From a virus, in IMG/VR virus record IMGVR_UViG_3300010413_000201, positions 1-22,861 of that record: 22,861 bases of DNA; one strand, written 5' to 3'. The translations under genes were made by a program, and so were the position numbers. The notes below the pieces were generated by a model. That model saw only the letters and a program-made list of their open reading frames with translations. It had not been told where the DNA came from and did no database searches. Below are positions 21,288-22,861 of this stretch, one piece after another (position 1 is the first letter of the stretch; each line of letters starts with the position of its first letter).

Positions 21288-21371
21288 ATGGCCTTATTCC
21301 TTCGTCTGCAAATTGATATTGACAATCCGTCATTGTTCGCGTATAATAGGCAGAGTTATTGGAGGTCATAA
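21288..21371 (+). CDS. Possible 27-residue leader-type ORF
   Basis: ATG 21288 to TAA 21369-21371 reads MALFLRLQIDIDNPSLFAYN plus seven residues. AGGTG at 21275-21279 is a plausible ribosome site, and its stop overlaps the next ATG as TAATG, the linkage used by six firm gene pairs here. Against it, the promoter elements lie inside it and its end is the ribosome site of the next gene. Transcripts from that promoter would not carry its start, so it could only be read from upstream transcription. Probability of being real is modest. Confidence 0.3.
   Translation: MALFLRLQIDIDNPSLFAYNRQSYWRS
21319..21347 (+). promoter_or_regulatory. Exact consensus sigma70-type promoter (TTGACA-17-TATAAT)
   Basis: TTGACA at 21319-21324 and TATAAT at 21342-21347 are separated by exactly 17 bases, the ideal form for the housekeeping bacterial sigma factor. 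Transcription should begin near 21354, leaving a short leader before GGAGGT (21361-21366) and ATG 21371. It starts a separate unit at the end of the tail genes and is probably recognised by unmodified host RNA polymerase. It would give the two downstream genes expression independent of the structural operon. Confidence 0.85.
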
Positions 21372-21727
21372 TGAACGTAAAAGTTATCGATATGTTAAAT
21401 GCAATAGAATCTCTCAACGTGCTTATGGGGCAAGGCCTTCCAGCGCGTATAGCCTACAAAATAGCGCGATTGGCAAGGCTGATAAACGCAGAGATTGACA
21501 TTTTTACAGAAACAAAAAATGGCTCGTTTAATAAGTACGCTAAGGAAGATGAGGATGGCAAGCTAAGAGTGCCAGAGGATTCTGCTGGTGCTTTTAGGGC
21601 AGATGTAGACGAGTTATTGCAGTCTGAAATCATGTTTAACATAGAGTGCTTAAATATTGACGAGTTCGGCGATGCGGAACTAAGGCCGTTAGACCTGCTA
21701 TCACTGCAGCCATTTATGTGTGAATAG
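21371..21727 (+). CDS. Small phage protein, DUF1617-like
   Basis: ATG 21371 is chosen because GGAGGT ends five bases before it; the frame also extends to a TTG at 21359 inside that site. The 118-residue product is helical in its first half (MLNAIESLNVLMGQGLPARI, YKIARLARLINAEIDIF), followed by a KYAKEDEDGKLRVPED segment and an acidic C-terminal half with LLQSEIMFNIECLNIDEF. The order 'L..l....lp..iaykiar....l..e...f...r..l..kya.kDedGk..v' is what I recall of DUF1617, a small phage family of unknown role. It is the first gene after a strong promoter and is followed by the phosphoesterase. I give family resemblance only; no biochemical function is known. Confidence 0.6.
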   Translation: MNVKVIDMLNAIESLNVLMGQGLPARIAYKIARLARLINAEIDIFTETKNGSFNKYAKEDEDGKLRVPEDSAGAFRADVDELLQSEIMFNIECLNIDEFGDAELRPLDLLSLQPFMCE

Positions 21728-21751
21728 CAATTCCTTAATTGGAGGAAGTGT

Positions 21752-22663
21752 ATGGGCTGGAAAGATTTAGCTTATGATGCCAGGGACAAAATGCTTGCAC
21801 AAAAGATTGCTGGTGTGCCAGTGGAGGACTTGGCAAAAAAGATTGGTATGCGACCAACTACACTGGACCGCAGACTTAGAGAATGGGCGACTATAAACGA
21901 GACAGCAGGTATTAGGCGTCCAAAACAAAAGCAAGTAAAATGGAATACACCGCCAAGATTTAAGGGCGATGCAGTTATTGCTGGCGATTTTCATATGCCT
22001 TTTATGGACTACGACTTTGCGGAAATCATGTTGGACACAGCTATGGTACTATTGCCAGAGCCACGAAGGTTAATTGTCGCTGGCGACTTGTTCAATATGT
22101 CGGCATTTAGTAGCTTTATTGCCACAAATCCATATCAGCCTTCGTTTAGGTCTGAATTAAACGTGGTAGTGTCTTTTCTTGAGGACGCGTTGAGGGTGTT
22201 TGATTCTATCGATGTGTTGCTTGGGAATCACGAGCTTAGGTTTGTGTATAGACTTGGGCAACTAGGCCATGAGGAACTTGAAAAGGCTGTCGGGGTTGAC
22301 AGCGTAAAGTTTCACGAGTATGCCTATTGTGTTATAGAGACACAAACTGGAGAATGGCGCATAACGCACCAGAGGAATTACAGCACGTCAGCACAGTCCG
22401 TTGGTAGGAAGCTGGCACATAAATACAGGCAGCATATTATTACGCACCACCAGCATAAAGTCAGCAAGGGATTTGATGACTCTGGAATGAGTATTGTGAT
22501 TGACAATGGGTGTATGGCCGATCCTGAGAAGTTGGATTATGTTAGCCAGGTTGACAACACTTTGCCAATTATGACGCAGAGCTTTGTCGTACTTCGCGGC
22601 GGTGTTGCTAATCTGTTTGTAAACAACACTGCTTTTACAGATTATAGTTTTTTAGAGAAATAA
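21752..22663 (+). CDS. Metallophosphoesterase (calcineurin-like) with N-terminal helix-turn-helix
   Basis: The 303-residue protein has an N-terminal HTH-like segment (VEDLAKKIGMRPTTLDRRLREW, about residues 24-45) and a linker of basic residues. A complete two-metal phosphoesterase core follows: GDFH (78-81), GDLF (111-114), GNHE (158-161), H206 in THQRNY, and HHQH (232-235). These supply the metal ligands and the catalytic His of the family. Such proteins hydrolyse phosphodiesters or phosphomonoesters, sometimes nucleic acids or nucleotides; the HTH suggests nucleic-acid context but the substrate is unknown. GGAGGAAG at 21741-21748 precedes the ATG. Both this and the DUF1617-like gene probably belong to a unit read from the promoter at 21319. 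A hairpin terminator follows. Confidence 0.88.
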   Translation: MGWKDLAYDARDKMLAQKIAGVPVEDLAKKIGMRPTTLDRRLREWATINETAGIRRPKQKQVKWNTPPRFKGDAVIAGDFHMPFMDYDFAEIMLDTAMVLLPEPRRLIVAGDLFNMSAFSSFIATNPYQPSFRSELNVVVSFLEDALRVFDSIDVLLGNHELRFVYRLGQLGHEELEKAVGVDSVKFHEYAYCVIETQTGEWRITHQRNYSTSAQSVGRKLAHKYRQHIITHHQHKVSKGFDDSGMSIVIDNGCMADPEKLDYVSQVDNTLPIMTQSFVVLRGGVANLFVNNTAFTDYSFLEK

Positions 22664-22666
22664 AAA

Positions 22667-22712
22667 AGGGTGCCGCCGTAATTTCCATTAAGTATATTAG
22701 TGGCGGCACCCT
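22667..22712. terminator. Bidirectional rho-independent terminator
   Basis: AGGGTGCCGCC (22667-22677) pairs with GGCGGCACCCT (22702-22712), 11 bp, around a 24-nt loop that contains a weaker inner pairing (TAAT 22679-22682 with ATTA 22696-22699). On the plus strand it ends the phosphoesterase transcript and is followed by CATTTATTT, moderate in T. On the minus strand the stem is followed directly by TTTTTT, so it is an even better terminator for leftward transcripts arriving from outside the window. This suggests convergent gene units. Confidence 0.88.
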
Positions 22713-22861
22713 CATTTATTTGGCCGACGAGTTTTCGATCTTTGCGGCATATAGCCCTAATCGCTCGTCCGCCCGATCCCCCAACTTGCGAAGCTGCTAA
22801 TTCGGCCTGTTGATTCGCTGCTCTTTTGTGTATGTAGTTCTGTGTCAGCCGTTGGCATTAC
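22713..22861. other. Window edge, no gene assigned; possible 3' end of a leftward gene
   Basis: No plus-strand gene is seen in the last 149 bases. On the minus strand a short frame ends at TAA 22716-22718, just before the T6 terminator. Its last 26 codons (ending YAAKIENSSAK) look protein-like, but it meets TAG at 22797-22799, so a functional leftward gene would need a start downstream of that or a different frame. A second minus-strand frame without an ATG is open through most of the same interval. Too short to decide. Confidence 0.35.

Noticed and set aside
21280-21498. 72-codon plus-strand frame overlapping the promoter and the DUF1617-like gene
   Set aside because: It has no good ribosome site, a low-complexity basic product, and overlaps a better supported gene with a GGAGGT site.
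22716-22799. Amber (TAG) recoding to join the minus-strand edge frames
   Set aside because: TAG terminates several firm genes in this window (for example at 3617, 5807, 18565, 21277 and 21727), so recoding is unlikely.

Overview
The window is a contiguous, almost entirely plus-strand piece of a tailed double-stranded DNA bacteriophage or prophage, probably a siphovirus with a long non-contractile tail. The evidence is the gene order: head-tail connector and neck-type genes, tail tube protein, an overlapping tail-assembly-chaperone pair with a likely translational frameshift, a 1936-residue tape measure, then distal-tail-like, hub-like and fibre proteins. Shine-Dalgarno sites (GGAGG type) precede many genes, and one exact consensus sigma70-type promoter is present, so the host is a bacterium; I cannot name it. 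Genes are packed with 1-nt stop/start overlaps (TAATG or TAGTG) at 1043, 3270, 5259, 9652, 15462 and 16895. TAA, TAG and TGA are all used as stops, so nothing suggests recoding. No tRNA, integrase, terminase, capsid or lysin gene is visible.

Layout. (1) Bases 1-3270 encode an unusual fibrous module: a protein entering from the left edge with sixteen 14-residue repeats in exact register and a C-terminal domain; a 157-aa probable beta-sandwich protein ending in one copy of the same repeat; and, after a reading-frame break near 1513, about 36 more repeats. (2) 3270-3943: a small beta-rich protein and a holin-like membrane protein. (3) 3964-4653: a SAM-dependent methyltransferase. (4) 4657-6280: probable head-tail connector, HK97-gp10-type neck protein and tail terminator. 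(5) 6285-7575: a small unknown and a CgeB-like glycosyltransferase. (6) 7591-8873: tail tube, a strong hairpin, and the chaperone pair. (7) 8870-9652: an HNH homing-type endonuclease. (8) 9652-21277: tape measure, Dit-like, hub/Tal-like and long fibre protein. (9) A new transcription unit starts at a perfect TTGACA-N17-TATAAT promoter at 21319-21347 and holds a DUF1617-like gene and an HTH-metallophosphoesterase, ending in a hairpin at 22667-22712 that could terminate both strands.

How they fit together. The tube protein, chaperones and tape measure build a tail whose length, at about 1.5 angstrom per tape-measure residue, would be near 290 nm. The Dit, hub and fibre proteins form the tip, with several probable carbohydrate-binding modules. 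The 14-residue-repeat proteins lie on the head side of the connector genes, not with the tip genes, so they could be head fibres or decorations. A methyltransferase and a glycosyltransferase sit inside the structural operon, which fits (but does not prove) modification of virion proteins. The repeat array, its aromatic/Asp residue rule and its frame break are the least conventional parts of the window.
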